From contig NZ_AP022577.1 of the NCBI RefSeq assembly GCF_010730955.1, positions 4,898,001 to 4,962,000 on the forward strand: a DNA stretch of 64,000 nt, in the 5' to 3' direction. Under the pieces are notes generated by a model. The model was given only the letters and a program-made list of their open reading frames with translations, ran no database searches and had not been told where the DNA came from. The DNA comes from Mycolicibacterium aubagnense (GTDB lineage Bacteria > Actinomycetota > Actinomycetes > Mycobacteriales > Mycobacteriaceae). The position numbers and the translations under genes are program-made. Each line of letters opens with the position of its first letter. Within the stretch, counting starts at the first letter, position 1. Of the stretch, positions 18,591-30,910 are shown piece by piece.

Positions 18591-19865
18591 ATGGACGGGG
18601 CTGAAGAGCACGCTCCCGATGCACACAGCGCGGTGCGGGCCCATCGGTTGACGCCGATGCGGGGACGCGATCCGTATGAGCAGCACCGGGTGTCGACGCC
18701 GCTGGAACTGCTGTTCGACCTGACCTTCACCGTGGCTTTTGGGGTTGGCGCATCGCAGTTGGCGCACATGCTGGCCGCTGGTCACGTAGCGGCCGGAATC
18801 ACCGCGTTTGTGTTCGCGACGTTTGCGATCTGCTGGGCCTGGATCAACTTCACCTGGTTCGCGTCGGCCTACGACACCGACGACTGGGTGTTCCGGTTGA
18901 TGACCATGGTCGAGATGGTCGGTGTGCTGATCCTGGCGCTCGGCCTGCCCGCGTTCTACGCCTCGATCGAGCACGGCCACCACGTCGACAACGCGGTCTT
19001 GGTCGCGGGTTACGTGGTGATGCGAATTGCGTTGGTGGGGCAGTGGTTACGGGCCGCGCGGCAGGACCCGGCCCGGCGGGCGGCTGCGATGACGTACGTC
19101 ACGAATGTGTCGTTGGTACAGCTCGGGTGGATCGGGACAGTCTTTCTGCGGACGTCGGTGCCGGTCACGCTGGGGATCTGGGCGGTGCTGATCGCCATCG
19201 AGCTGACGGGCCCGGGCCTGGCTGAACGACGCTGCGGCGGCACCCCGTGGCACGCCCATCACATCGCCGAGCGGTACAGCCTGCTGGCGATCATCGCGCT
19301 GGGCGAAGGCGTGGTCGGCACGGTGGCGACCTTGTCGGCGACGATCGGCGAGCAGGGCTGGTCGGCCGATGCGGTCGCGCTCGCGGTGGCGGGGACGGCT
19401 CTGACCTTCGGCATGTGGTGGGTGTACTTCATGGTGCCGGCGGCGGACGTGCTGCATGCCCACCGCGAACGGTCGTTCTGGTTCGGTTATCTGCACATGC
19501 CGATCTTCGGCGCCATCGTCGCGACGGGTGCGGGACTGGATTTCGCCGCGCTGACCATCCAGGGGCACACCGCGCTCGGGCCGGTCGGCACGGTGTGGGC
19601 CGTGGTCATCCCGCTGGGCATGTACATCGCGCTGATCTACCTGCTGTACGCGCTGATGCTGCGTTCGGTCGATGGCCTGCACCTGCTGCTGGTGGTGCTG
19701 ACCGCCGCTGTGTTGGCGGCGACTGTTGTGCTGGCGCAGGTCGGCGTGCCGATGTCGGTCTGTCTGTTGGTGGCCAGTCTGGCGCCGATGGTGAGTGTGG
19801 CCGGGTTCGAGATCATCGGGCACCGGCACGCCGCAGCGGCCGTCGAAGCTGCCGCCGGCAACTGA
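18591..19865 (+). CDS. LtrA family (low temperature requirement) membrane protein
   Basis: 424-residue polytopic inner-membrane protein with about ten to twelve hydrophobic segments. The N-terminal STPLELLFDLTFTVAFGVG and the central HIAERYSLLAIIALGEGVVGT are diagnostic for LtrA. The molecular role is unknown in this family. It is monocistronic, with ATG at 18591 and an upstream gap of about 90 bp from the divergent IspD start. Confidence 0.88.
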   Translation: MDGAEEHAPDAHSAVRAHRLTPMRGRDPYEQHRVSTPLELLFDLTFTVAFGVGASQLAHMLAAGHVAAGITAFVFATFAICWAWINFTWFASAYDTDDWVFRLMTMVEMVGVLILALGLPAFYASIEHGHHVDNAVLVAGYVVMRIALVGQWLRAARQDPARRAAAMTYVTNVSLVQLGWIGTVFLRTSVPVTLGIWAVLIAIELTGPGLAERRCGGTPWHAHHIAERYSLLAIIALGEGVVGTVATLSATIGEQGWSADAVALAVAGTALTFGMWWVYFMVPAADVLHAHRERSFWFGYLHMPIFGAIVATGAGLDFAALTIQGHTALGPVGTVWAVVIPLGMYIALIYLLYALMLRSVDGLHLLLVVLTAAVLAATVVLAQVGVPMSVCLLVASLAPMVSVAGFEIIGHRHAAAAVEAAAGN

Positions 19866-19952
19866 AATTTCGGTTCTGCGCCAAATAATTGGTGCTCGTG
19901 TGCCCAGTGGCGCTGACGGGTCGGAAGGGGTAGCTGTCATATCCTGAGACGC

Positions 19953-20678
19953 GTGGCCATTTCGCGTCGTGACCTGCTGAAATACGCCGCCGCCGCGCCT
20001 GCGGCGGTCGGGCTCGGCGCCGGCTTGCAATCGGTGCTCGGTGCGACGACGGCCTCGGCGGCTCCGTACGGCGTGTTGCTGGACTACGCGGCGGGCGTGA
20101 TCAGAGCGGCCGATATCCGGTCGGCGGGAGCGGTGGGCGCCATCAGGTATGTCTCGGACCGGCGACCGGGCGGCGAGTGGATGCTGGGCAAGCCCATCCA
20201 GCTGCCCGAGGCCCGCGACCTGTACCAGGGCGGACTGAAGATCGTTTCCTGCTACCAGTACGGCAAGGAGTCCACCGCCGACTGGCTGGGCGGGCAAGCC
20301 GCCGGCGTGCAGCACGCCCAGCGCGGATTCCAGTTGCACACCGCGGCGGGCGGCCCCATCGCTGCGCCGATCTACGCATCAATCGATGACGACCCAACTC
20401 CCGCCCAGTACAAAGCGCAGGTTGCGCCCTACCTTCGCGGCTGGGAATCGGTGTTGGGTCACCAGCGGGTCGGGGTCTACGCCAACTCCAAGACCATCGA
20501 GTGGGCCGTGCAGGACGGCTTGGGGTCGTACTTCTGGCAGCACAACTGGGGCTCGCCCGGCGGGGCGGCGCATCCGGCGGCGGCGCTGCATCAGGTGGAG
20601 ATCGATTCGCAACACGTCGGGGGAGTCGGGGTCGACATCAACCACATCCTCAAGCCCCGCTTCGGGCAGTGGGACTGA
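19953..20678 (+). CDS. Rv2525c-like DUF1906 protein, Tat-exported glycoside hydrolase-like fold
   Basis: 241 residues. The N-terminus MAISRRDLLKYAAAAPAAVG has a twin-arginine motif and a hydrophobic core ending near TTASA-APYGV, so it is a Tat substrate. The mature domain (about 40-241) has the DUF1906 TIM-barrel pattern (GVLLDYA, GAIRYVSD, IYASIDDD, RVGVYANS, FWQHNW). M. tuberculosis Rv2525c lies in the same place next to fas and affects cell envelope and drug susceptibility. GTG start at 19953. Confidence 0.88.
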   Translation: MAISRRDLLKYAAAAPAAVGLGAGLQSVLGATTASAAPYGVLLDYAAGVIRAADIRSAGAVGAIRYVSDRRPGGEWMLGKPIQLPEARDLYQGGLKIVSCYQYGKESTADWLGGQAAGVQHAQRGFQLHTAAGGPIAAPIYASIDDDPTPAQYKAQVAPYLRGWESVLGHQRVGVYANSKTIEWAVQDGLGSYFWQHNWGSPGGAAHPAAALHQVEIDSQHVGGVGVDINHILKPRFGQWD

Positions 20679-21217
20679 TGGCCACGCAGATTACTGCTCA
20701 GTAGTTAGCTGGCGCCCAGTTCTAAGAAAATGAAACTCAAGCCCAGCAAATGGCGGCCCGGTAACTTACCGCCCGTATAGACATACGGACCGTCATTGTC
20801 GAGCGTTTTCTGGAACGGGTCTTTTCCTACTCATTAGTAAGGTGCGGAATCGTCACCAGCATGGTCACGATTTGATAACAATACCGCTTTGATCAGCGAT
20901 GTTGTTGCTACTCGACCGTAACCAGCCGCCAACAGGACGTTTGTCCTGTTGGGTGTGGGCGGTCTCGGGAGCCGGTGTTACCCAGGCGGGTGGTTACCCA
21001 TCCGTAGAACTCGTTGGTAACCATTTCCAGCCGAAAAATACCGCGAGTCTTATGACACTCTTAGTGCAGTCGGCCCGGCTCATTTGGCACCCGAAGACTT
21101 CGGTCGCCACGCGTAGCACGGGCCTGACGTGATCCGACGTCGCATCGCGTCGCCCCAGGGCCGGCTACCAAGACCATGCAGCACTGACCGGTTCGCGCGG
21201 CAAAGAGGAGAGACGTA
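20679..21217 (+). promoter_or_regulatory. fas control region with several inverted repeats
   Basis: A 539-bp non-coding stretch precedes fas. It holds CGGTAA-C-TTACCG (20759-20771), CGTAT-4-ATACG (20774-20787) and a perfect 10-bp inverted repeat CCAACAGGAC / GTCCTGTTGG (20929-20938 and 20943-20952, loop 4). Around 20975-21020 there are GTTACCCA direct repeats and an inverted GGTAACC. FasR is known to bind inverted repeats upstream of mycobacterial fas; which of these it uses here is inference. No T-tract follows the 10-bp hairpin, so it is more likely an operator than a terminator. An AGAGGAGAG RBS lies just before the GTG at 21218. Confidence 0.6.
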
Positions 21218-24200
21218 GTGACGATCAATGAGCACCGCAATGTGACCAGTGGCAACACCGAGGCCTTGGCGGCGAGCGCTCACGCTCTCGTGGACCTGCT
21301 CAATGCCGGCGAGCCGTACGCCGTCGCGTTCGGTGGCCAGGGCGCCTCATGGTTGGAAAACCTCGAAGAGCTGGTCAGCTCGGCCGGTATCGAATCGGAG
21401 CTCAGCGAGATCGTCGGCGAAGCGGCCCTGCTGCTGGAGCCCGTCGCGCGCGAGCTCGTCGTCGTCCGGCCCATCGGCTTCGAGCCCATGCAGTGGGTGC
21501 GCGCCCTCGCCGCTGACGAGCCGCTGCCGTCGGCCAAGCAGCTGACCACCGCCGCCATCTCCGGCCCCGGCATCCTGCTGGCCCAGATGGCCGCCATCCG
21601 CGCCGTACAGCGCCAGGGCCTGGACCTGGCCGGCACCCCGCCGGTCGCGGTCGCCGGCCACTCGCAGGGCATCATCGCCGCCGAGGCGCTCAAGGCCAAT
21701 GGCACCCGCGACGCCGAGCTCCTCGCGCTGCTCCAGCTCATCGGAGCCGCCGGCTCGCTCGTGTCGCGGCGTCGCGGCATGGTCGGCCGTGGCGACAAGT
21801 CGCCGATGGTCTCGGTCACCAACGTCGACCCCGAGCGAATCGCCGAGCTGCTCGAGGACTTCTCCAAGGACGTGCGCACCGTGTTGCCGCCGGTCCTGTC
21901 CATCCGCAATGGCCGCCGTAGCGTCGTCATCACCGGCACCCCGGAGCAGCTGGCCCGCTTCGAGCTGTACTGCAGCAAGATCACCGAGAAGGACGAGGCC
22001 GAGCGCAAGAACAAGCTGCGCGGCGGCGCCGTCTTCAGCCCGGTGTTCCAGGGCGTGCAGGTCGAGGTCGGCTTCCACACCCCGCGCCTGGCCGACGGCA
22101 TCGAGGTCGTCGACCGCTGGGCCGCCAAGTGCGGCATCGACACCGAGCTGGCCCACGCGATGACCGAAGCCATCTTCGTCAAGCCCATCGACTGGGTCGC
22201 CGAGGTCGAGCGCATGCACGACGCCGGTGCCCGCTGGATCATCGACCTCGGGCCGAGCGACACCGTCACCCGCCTGACCTCGCCCATCATCCGCGGCCTC
22301 GGCGTGGGCATCGTGCCCGCCGCCACCCGCGCCGGCCAGCGTTCGCTGTTCACCGTCGGTGCCGCGCCGGTCGTGCAGCCCGCGTGGTCCAGCTTCGCGC
22401 CGACCGCCGTCGAGCTGCCGAACGGCGACGTCAAGCTGTCCACCAAGTTCACCCGCCTGACCGGCCGTTCGCCGATCCTGCTGGCGGGCATGACCCCGAC
22501 CACCGTCGACGCCAAGATCGTCGCGGCGGCCGCCAACGCCGGCCACTGGGCCGAGCTCGCCGGTGGCGGTCAGGTCACCGAGGAGATCTTCGAGGGCCGC
22601 GTCGCCGAGCTGACCGAGCTGCTCGAGCCCGGCCGCGCCATCCAGTTCAACTCGCTGTTCCTGGACCCGTACCTGTGGAAGCTGCAGCTGGGCGGCAAGC
22701 GGATCGTGCAGAAGGCCCGTCAGTCGGGCGCCCCGATCGACGGCGTCGTCGTCACCGCCGGCATTCCCGAGCTGGAAGAAGCTGTTGCGCTGATCGAGGA
22801 ACTGCACGAGATCGGCATCACCAACGTGGTGTTCAAGCCGGGCACCGTGGACCAGATCAAGTCGGTCATCAAGATCGCCGAAGAGGTCCCGGACCGGGAG
22901 ATCATCGTCCACGTCGAGGGCGGCCGCGCCGGTGGCCACCACTCGTGGGAGGACCTCGACGACCTGCTCGTCAGCACCTACTCGGACCTGCGTAAGCAGG
23001 CCAACCTGACCATCTGCGTCGGCGGTGGCATCGGCACACCCGAGCGCGCCGCCGAGTACCTGTCCGGCCGCTGGGCCGAGACCTACGGCTTCCCGCTGAT
23101 GCCGGTCGACGGCATCCTGGTCGGCACCGCCGCCATGGCCACCCTCGAGGCCACCACCTCGCCTCAGGTCAAGCAGCTGCTGGTCGACACCAAGGGCACC
23201 GAGCACTGGGTCGGTGCCGGTAAGGCCCAGGGCGGCATGGCTTCCGGCCGCAGCCAGCTGGGTGCGGACATCCACGAGATCGACAACACCGCGTCGCGGT
23301 GCGGCCGCCTGCTCGACGAGGTCGCCGGTGACGCCGACGCCGTCGCCGAACGCCGCGACGAGATCATCGCCGCGATGGCCAACACCGCCAAGCCGTACTT
23401 CGGTGACGTCGCGGACATGACCTACCAGCAGTGGCTGCAGCGCTACGTCGAGCTCGCGATCGGGGACGGCAGCAGCACCGCCGACACCAAGCGCGACCAC
23501 TCGCCGTGGCTCGACGTCACCTGGCGCGACCGCTTCGAGGAGATGTTGCAGCGCGCCGAGGCCCGCCTGAACCCCGCCGACGCCGGCCGCATCGAGACGC
23601 TGTTCCCGGCCACCGCGGAAGGTGAAGCGCTGCTTGAGGATCCGCAGCGCGCCATCGCCGAGCTGCTGGCCCGGTACCCCGAGGCGCAGACCTTGCGCCT
23701 GCACCCGGCGGACGTCCCGTTCTTCGTCACGCTGTGCAAGACGCTGGGCAAGCCCGTCAACTTCGTCCCGGTCATCGACAAGGACGTGCGCCGCTGGTGG
23801 CGCAGCGACTCGCTGTGGCAGGCGCACGACGCCCGCTACGACGCCGACCAGGTCTGCGTCATCCCCGGCACCGCTGCCGTCGCCGGCATCACCCGGGTCG
23901 ACGAGCCCGTCGGCGAGCTGCTGGACCGCTTCGAGCAGGCCGCCATCGACGAGGTGCTCGCAGCCGGTGTCAAGCCGGTTCCGGTCGTCTCCCGCCGTCA
24001 GGCCCGCGCCGACATCACCGGCCCGCTGGCCGTCGTCCTGGACTCGCCCGACGTGCTGTGGGCCGGCCGCACCGCCATCAACCCGGTGCACCGCATCGGC
24101 GCGCCGAGCGAATGGCAGGTCAACGAAAACCGTTCGGCCACACACCCTTCCACCGGCTCCCGGCTGGAGCTCGATGGTGACTCCGTGGTGCTGAACGTGC

Positions 24201-27200
24201 CGCTGTCCGACATCTGGATCGCGATCCGCTTCACCCTGCCGGCCGCCACCGTCAACGGCGGCATGCCCGTCGTCACCACCGAGGACGCCTCGGCCGCGAT
24301 GCGCGCCGTGCTCGCCATCGCCGCGGGCGCCGACGGCGTCGACGCCCTGCCGATCGTCACTGACAACGTCGCTACCGTCACCGCCGACTGGGACCCGGAA
24401 GAGGTCGCCGACCACACCGGCGTCACCGCCACCTTCGGCGCCCCGCTGGCGCCGGGCCTGACCCTGGTGCCCGACGCTCTCGTCGGCCGCTGCTGGCCGG
24501 CGGTGTTCTCGGTCATCGGCGCCGCTGTCACCGACGACGGCATCCCGGTTGTCGAAGGCCTGCTGAGCCTGGTCCACCTGGACCACGCCGCACACCTGCT
24601 GGCCCCGATGCCCACCGAGCGGGCCGAATTGACCGTCACCGCAAAGGCTTCCGCCGCGTACGACACCGAGGTCGGCCGCGTGGTCCCGGTCTCCGTCAGC
24701 ATCGCCGACGCCGACGGCACCGAACTGGCCCGCCTGGAAGAGCGATTCGCGATCCGCGGCCGCAGCGGTGCTGCCGAGCTGACCGACCCGGTCCGCGCCG
24801 GCGGTGCCATCACCGACAACGCCACCGAGACCCCGCGTCGTCGGCGTCGCGATGTCACCGTCACCGCGCCGGTCGACATGAGCGCCTTCGCCGTGGTGTC
24901 GGGCGACCACAACCCGATCCACACCGACCGTGCCGCAGCGCTGCTGGCCGGCCTGAAATCGCCCATCGTGCACGGCATGTGGCTGTCCGCCGCTGCGCAG
25001 CACGTGGTCACCGCCACCGACGGCCGCGCCACCCCGCCGGCCCGCCTGGTCGGCTGGACCTCGCGCTTCCTCGGCATGGTGCTGCCCGGCGACGAGATCG
25101 AGTTCCGCGTCGACCGCGTCGGCATCGACCGCGGCGCCGAGATCATCGAGGTCACCGCGAAGGTCGGCGGCGAACTGGTGATGGCCGCGTCCGCCCAATT
25201 GGCCGCGCCCAAAACGGTTTACGCGTTCCCGGGTCAGGGCATCCAGCACAAGGGCATGGGCATGGAGGTCCGTGCCCGCTCGAAGGCCGCCCGCAAGGTC
25301 TGGGACAAGGCCGACAAATTCACCCGCGACGTCCTGGGCTTCTCGGTGCTGCACCTGGTCCGGGACAATCCGACCAGCATCATCGCCAGCGGCGTGCACT
25401 ACAACCACCCGGACGGCGTGCTGTTCCTGACGCAGTTCACCCAGGTGGCCATGGCCACCGTCGCGGCCGCCCAGGTGGCCGAGATGCGCGAGCAGGGTGC
25501 CTTCGTCGAGGGCGCCATCGCCTGCGGCCACTCCGTCGGTGAGTACACCGCGCTGGCCTGTGTGTCCGGCGTTTACGAGCTGGAGGCACTGCTCGAGGTG
25601 GTGTTCCACCGCGGCAGCAAGATGCACGACATCGTGCCGCGTGACGCCAAGGGCCGGTCCGATTACCGGCTGGCCGCCATCCGGCCGTCGCAGATCGATC
25701 TCGACGATGACGACGTCACCGACTTCGTCGCGCAGATCGCCGAAGAGACCGGCGAATTCCTGCAGATCGTGAACTTCAACCTGCGCGGTTCGCAGTACGC
25801 GATCGCCGGTACCGTCCGCGGCCTCGAGGCCCTGGAGGCCGAGATCGAGCGTCGTCGCGAAATCAGCGGTGGCAAGCGGTCGTTCATCCTCGTGCCCGGC
25901 ATCGACGTGCCGTTCCACTCCGAGGTGCTGCGGGTCGGTGTCGCCGACTTCCGCCGTGCGCTGGACCGCGTCATGCCGCACGGGCAGGACCCGGAGCTGC
26001 TGGTCGGCAAGTACATCCCGAACCTGGTGCCGCGGCCGTTCACCCTGGACAAGGACTTCATCCAGGAGATCCGCGACCTGGTGCCGGCCGAGCCGCTCGA
26101 CGAGATCCTCGCCGACTACGACACCTGGCGCCGGGACAACCCGTCGGAGCTGATGCGCAAGACCGTCATCGAGCTGCTGGCCTGGCAGTTCGCCAGCCCG
26201 GTGCGCTGGATCGAGACGCAGGACCTGCTGTTCATCGAGGAAGCCGCCGGCGGCCTCGGGGTCGAGCGGTTCGTCGAGGTCGGTGTCAAGACCGCGCCGA
26301 CGGTTGCCGGTCTGGCCACCAACACGCTGAAGCTCCCGGAGTACTCGCACAACACCACCGAGGTGCTCAACGTCGAGCGCGACGCCGCGGTGCTGTTCGC
26401 CACCGACACCGACCCGGAGCCAGAGGACGACGCGCCCGCCGCGCCGGCCGCCGCTGCGGAGGCGCCGGCGGAAGCCGTTGCCGCAGCACCGGTTCCGCCG
26501 CCGCGCCGGCCGCCGCCACTGGTGGCCCCCGTCCGGACGACATCACCTACGACGCCGCCGACGCCACCATGGCGCTCATCGCGCTGTCGGCGAAGATGCG
26601 CATCGACCAGATCGAGCCGCTGGACTCCATCGAGTCGATCACCGATGGTGCGTCGTCGCGACGCAACCAGCTGCTCGTCGACCTGGGTTCGGAGCTGAAC
26701 CTCGGCGCCATCGACGGTGCCGCGGAAGCGGACCTGGCCGGCCTGAAGGGACAGGTCACCAAGCTGGCCCGTACCTACAAGCCGTTCGGTCCCGTCCTGT
26801 CCGACGCGATCAACGACCAGCTGCGCACGGTGCTCGGCCCCTCGGGCAAGCGTCCGGCGTACATCGCCGAGCGCGTCAGCAAGGCCTGGGAACTGGGCCC
26901 CGGCTGGGCCAAGCACGTCACCGCCGAGGTGGCGCTGGGCACCCGTGAGGGCAGCAGCGTCCGCGGCGGCGACATGGGTGGCCTGCACACGGGTGCGCTG
27001 GCTGACGCGGGCGCCGTCGACAAGGTCATCGACGCGGCCGTCGCCGCGGTCGGTGCGCGCAAGGGCATCGCCGTGTCGCTGCCGTCCGCCGGCGGTGCCG
27101 GTGGCGGTGTGGTCGACTCGGCCGCACTCACCGAGTTCGCCGAGAAGGTCACCGGCCCCAACGGTGTGCTGGCCGGGGCCGCCCGGATGATCCTGAGCGA

Positions 27201-30200
27201 GCTGGGTCTGCAGGCGCCGGTGTCGGTGCCGGACGCGACCGACTCCGAGCTGATCGACCTCGTGACCGCCGAATTGGGTTCGGACTGGCCGCGTTTGGTG
27301 GCTCCGTCGTTCGACGGCCGCAAGGCTGTGCTGTTCGACGACCGGTGGGCCAGCGCCCGTGAGGACCTGGCGCGCATCTGGCTGCTGGAAGACGACGACG
27401 TCAACCGCGACTGGGCCAAGCTCTCCGAGAGCTTCGAAGGTGCCGGACATGTCGTGGCCACGCAGGCCAGCTGGTGGCAGGGCAAGGCGCTCGCCGCCGG
27501 CCGCACGCTCCACGCTGCGCTGTACGGCCGCGCCGCCGCCGGTGCCGAGAACCCGGACAAGGGCCGCTACGCCAATGAGGTGGCGGTCGTGACCGGTGCC
27601 TCCAAGGGCTCGATCGCGTCGTCCGTGGTGGGCCAGCTGCTCGCCGGTGGCGCCAGCGTGATTGCCACGACATCGCGTCTCGACGACGACCGGTTGGCGT
27701 TCTACCGGACGCTGTACCGCGACAACGCCCGCTTCGGTGCCCAGCTGTGGGTCGTGCCCGCGAACATGGCCTCCTACAACGACATTGACGCGCTGGTCGA
27801 CTGGGTCGGCAACGAGCAGGTCGAGAACCTGGGCCCCAAGGCCATCCACCTCAAGGACGCGCAGACCCCGACGCTGCTGTTCCCGTTCGCCGCGCCGCGC
27901 GTGGCCGGGGACCTGTCGGAGGCCGGCGCCCGCGCCGAGATGGAGATGAAGGTGCTGCTGTGGGCCGTGCAGCGGCTCATCGGCGGGCTCTCGCACATCG
28001 GCTCCGAGCGTGACATCGCCTCGCGTCTGCACGTCGTGCTGCCCGGTTCCCCGAACCGCGGCATGTTCGGTGGCGACGGTGCCTACGGCGAGTCGAAGGC
28101 TGCGCTGGACGCGGTCGTCGCCCGCTGGAAGGCGGAAACCTCGTGGTCCGGGCGAGTTTCGCTGGCACACGCGCTGATCGGCTGGACCAAGGGCACTGGT
28201 CTGATGGGCCACAACGACGCCATCGTGGGTGCCGTCGAGGAAGCCGGTGTCATCACGTACACCACCGAAGAGATGGCTTCCATGCTGCTGAACCTGTGCA
28301 GCATCGACGCCAAGGTGTCGGCCGCCCGTGAGCCCATCCAGGTCGACCTGACCGGTGGCCTCGGCGACATCGAGCTCGACATGGCCGAACTGGCCGCCAA
28401 GGCCCGTGAGGAGATGGTGGCCGAGGCTGCCGTCGGTGAAGATGAGGCCGAGGACGCAGCTCGCACCATCTCGGCACTGCCGTCGCCGCCGCGGGGCTAC
28501 CAGGCCGCGCCGGCTCCGGAGTGGGCCGACCTCGACATCGACCCGGCCGACATGGTCGTGCTGGTGTCCGGTGCCGAACTCGGCCCGTATGGCTCGTCGC
28601 GCACGCGCTTCGAAATGGAGGTCTCCGGCGAGCTGTCGGCCGCGGGCGTCCTGGAGCTGGCCTGGACCACCGGTCTGGTCAAGTGGGAAGACGACCCGAA
28701 GCCGGGCTGGTATGACACCAACACCGGTGAGCTGGTCGACGAGTCCGAGCTGGTCGAGCGCTACCACGAGACCGTGCTCGAGCGCGTCGGCATCCGCCAG
28801 TGGGTGGACGACGGCGCCCTCGGCTCCGATCACGCGTCGCCGCTGCTGGTTTCGGTGTTCCTCGACAAGGACTTCTCCTTCGTCGTGTCCGCCGAGGCCG
28901 ACGCCCGCGCGTTCCACCAGTTCGATCCGGAGCACACCGTCATCGCGCCGGTGCCGGGCAGCAGCGACTGGCAGGTCACCCGCAAGGCCGGTACCGAGAT
29001 CCGCGTGCCGCGCAAGGTTGAGCTGTCGCGGACCGTCGGCGCCCAGGTGCCGACCGGCTTCGACCCGCAGGTCTACGGCGTCACGCCGGACATGGCCAGC
29101 TCGATCGACCGCCTGGCACTGTGGAACCTGGTCACCACCGTGGACGCATTCCTGTCGGCCGGCTTCTCGCCCGAAGAGCTGATGCGCTGGGTGCACCCGA
29201 GCCTCGTCGCCTCCACGCAGGGCACCGGCATGGGCGGCATGACCTCGATGCAGACCATGTACCACGGCAACCTGCTGGGCCGGAACAAGCCGAACGACAT
29301 CCTGCAGGAAGTCCTGCCGAACGTCTTCGCCGGTCACGTCGTGCAGTCGTACATCGGTAGCTACGGCGCGATGATCCACCCGGTCGGCGCGTGCGCCACC
29401 GCCGCGGTGTCGGTCGAAGAAGGTGTCGACAAGATCCGTTTGGGCAAGGCCGAATTCGTGGTCGCCGGCGGGTATGACGACCTGACGCTGGAAGCCATCA
29501 TCGGCTTCGGCGACATGTCGGCCACTGCCGAGACCGCGATGATGCGGGCCCGTGGCATCAGCGACTCGAAGTTCTCGCGCGCCAACGACCGTCGTCGTCT
29601 CGGCTTCGTCGAAGGCCAGGGCGGTGGCACCGTCCTGCTGGCCCGCGGTGACCTCGCGGTCAAGATGGGTCTGCCCATCCAGGCCGTCGTCGCCTACGTG
29701 TCGTCGTTCGCTGACGGTGTGCACACCTCGATCCCGGCTCCGGGTCTGGGTGCTCTCGGTGCCGGCCGCGGTGGCCGCCAGTCGCAGCTGGTGCGCGACC
29801 TCGCCAAGCTGGGCGTCACCCCGGACGACATCGCGGTGATCTCCAAGCACGACACCTCGACGCTGGCCAACGACCCCAACGAGACCGAGCTGCACGAGCG
29901 GCTCGCCGCCTCGATGGGCCGGTCCCCGGGCAACCCGCTCTTCATCGTCAGCCAGAAGAGCCTGACCGGACACAGCAAGGGTGGCGCCGCGGCGTTCCAG
30001 ATGCTGGGTCTGTGCCAGGTGCTGCGCGACGGCGTCATCCCGCCGAACCGCAGCCTGGACTGCGTCGACGACGAATTGGCCAACGCACAACACTTCGTGT
30101 GGGTGCGAGAGGCACTGAAGTTCGGCGACCGCCTGCCGATCAAGGCCGGTCTGGTGACCAGCCTCGGCTTCGGTCACGTGTCGGGCCTCATCGCTCTGGT

Positions 30201-30447
30201 GCACCCGCAGGCGCTGGTGGCGGCCCTCGATCCGGCAGAGCGTGAGGACTACCTGCGCCGCGCCGGTGAGCGGGTGCTGGCCGGTCAGCACCGGCTGGCG
30301 TCGGCCATCGCCGGTGGGCGTGCGCTGTACGAGAAGCCGGCCGACCGTCGCTTCAACCACGACGCGCCGGAGAAGCGTCAGGAAGCCGACATGCTGCTCG
30401 ACGCCGATGCGCGCCTGGGCGAAGACGGCTGGTACGCCCGGTCGTGA
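21218..30447 (+). CDS. fas: Type I fatty acid synthase (FAS-I), split by one frameshift
   Basis: Multifunctional cytosolic enzyme making C16-C26 acyl-CoAs from acetyl- and malonyl-CoA, feeding mycolic acid synthesis. Domains in order: acetyltransferase (GHSQG near 148), enoyl reductase (LLAGMTPTT near 420), hot-dog dehydratase (GDHNPIHTDR near 1230), malonyl/palmitoyl transferase (GHSVGE near 1437), ACP (phosphopantetheine Ser in DGASSRRNQ), ketoreductase (VVTGASKGS near 2123, YGESK) and ketosynthase (Cys in GACATAAVS near 2725; KHDTST; GHSKGG). The frame is lost in a Pro/Ala-rich linker near 26480-26520, where adding one base after GTTCC restores the reading. The corrected protein would have about 3076 residues, normal for mycobacteria. 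The gene is essential, so a sequencing error is likeliest. Confidence 0.95.
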
Positions 30448-30490
30448 GCCGTCGCGCAGTGCGCGGATTCGACAGGCTAGGTTGTTGCCC

Positions 30491-30883
30491 ATGAGCATCC
30501 TGGGCGTGGGCATCGACCTGGTCTCGATTCCGGATTTCGCCGAGCAGGTCGACCAGCCGGGCACCGTCTTCGCGGAGACATTCACCCCAGGTGAACGCCG
30601 TGACGCCGCCGACAAGAGTTCGTCGGCGGCACGGCACCTGGCGGCCCGCTGGGCGGCCAAGGAGGCCGTGATCAAGGCGTGGTCGGGCTCGCGGTTCTCG
30701 AAGCGTCCGGTGCTGCCCGAGGGCATTCACCGCGATATCGAGGTCGTCACCGACATGTGGGGCCGGCCCAAGGTGCGGCTGTCCGGCGAGATCGCCGAGC
30801 ACCTCAAGGGCGTGGCCATCCACGTGTCGCTGACCCACGAGGGCGACACCGCGGCGGCGGTCGCGATCCTCGAGCAGGACTAG
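30491..30883 (+). CDS. acpS: Holo-[acyl-carrier-protein] synthase
   Basis: 130 residues, the size of mycobacterial AcpS. It transfers 4'-phosphopantetheine from CoA to the ACP domain of FAS-I (and AcpM). The Mg/CoA motif GVGIDLVSI (5-13) and the RWAAKEAVIKAW motif are intact, and the C-terminal HVSLTHEGDTAAAVAI closes the fold. Position 43 bp after fas is conserved, since FAS-I here lacks its own transferase domain. ATG at 30491. Confidence 0.95.
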   Translation: MSILGVGIDLVSIPDFAEQVDQPGTVFAETFTPGERRDAADKSSSAARHLAARWAAKEAVIKAWSGSRFSKRPVLPEGIHRDIEVVTDMWGRPKVRLSGEIAEHLKGVAIHVSLTHEGDTAAAVAILEQD

Positions 30884-30910
30884 GCCCCTTTTTCCTCCTT
30901 TTCCTTCTGC

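Noticed and set aside
20929..20952. Hairpin before fas read as a terminator of the DUF1906 gene
   Set aside because: It lies 250 bp past that gene, has no T-tract and is grouped with other dyads near the fas start; an operator is more likely.
21347..26350. Very long open frame antisense to fas
   Set aside because: High-GC coding DNA leaves the opposite strand open. Its composition is Gly/Asp/Val/Arg-rich without family features, while fas is certain on the plus strand.
26116..30726. Second very long antisense frame over the 3' half of fas and acpS
   Set aside because: Same shadow effect; it crosses two real plus-strand genes.
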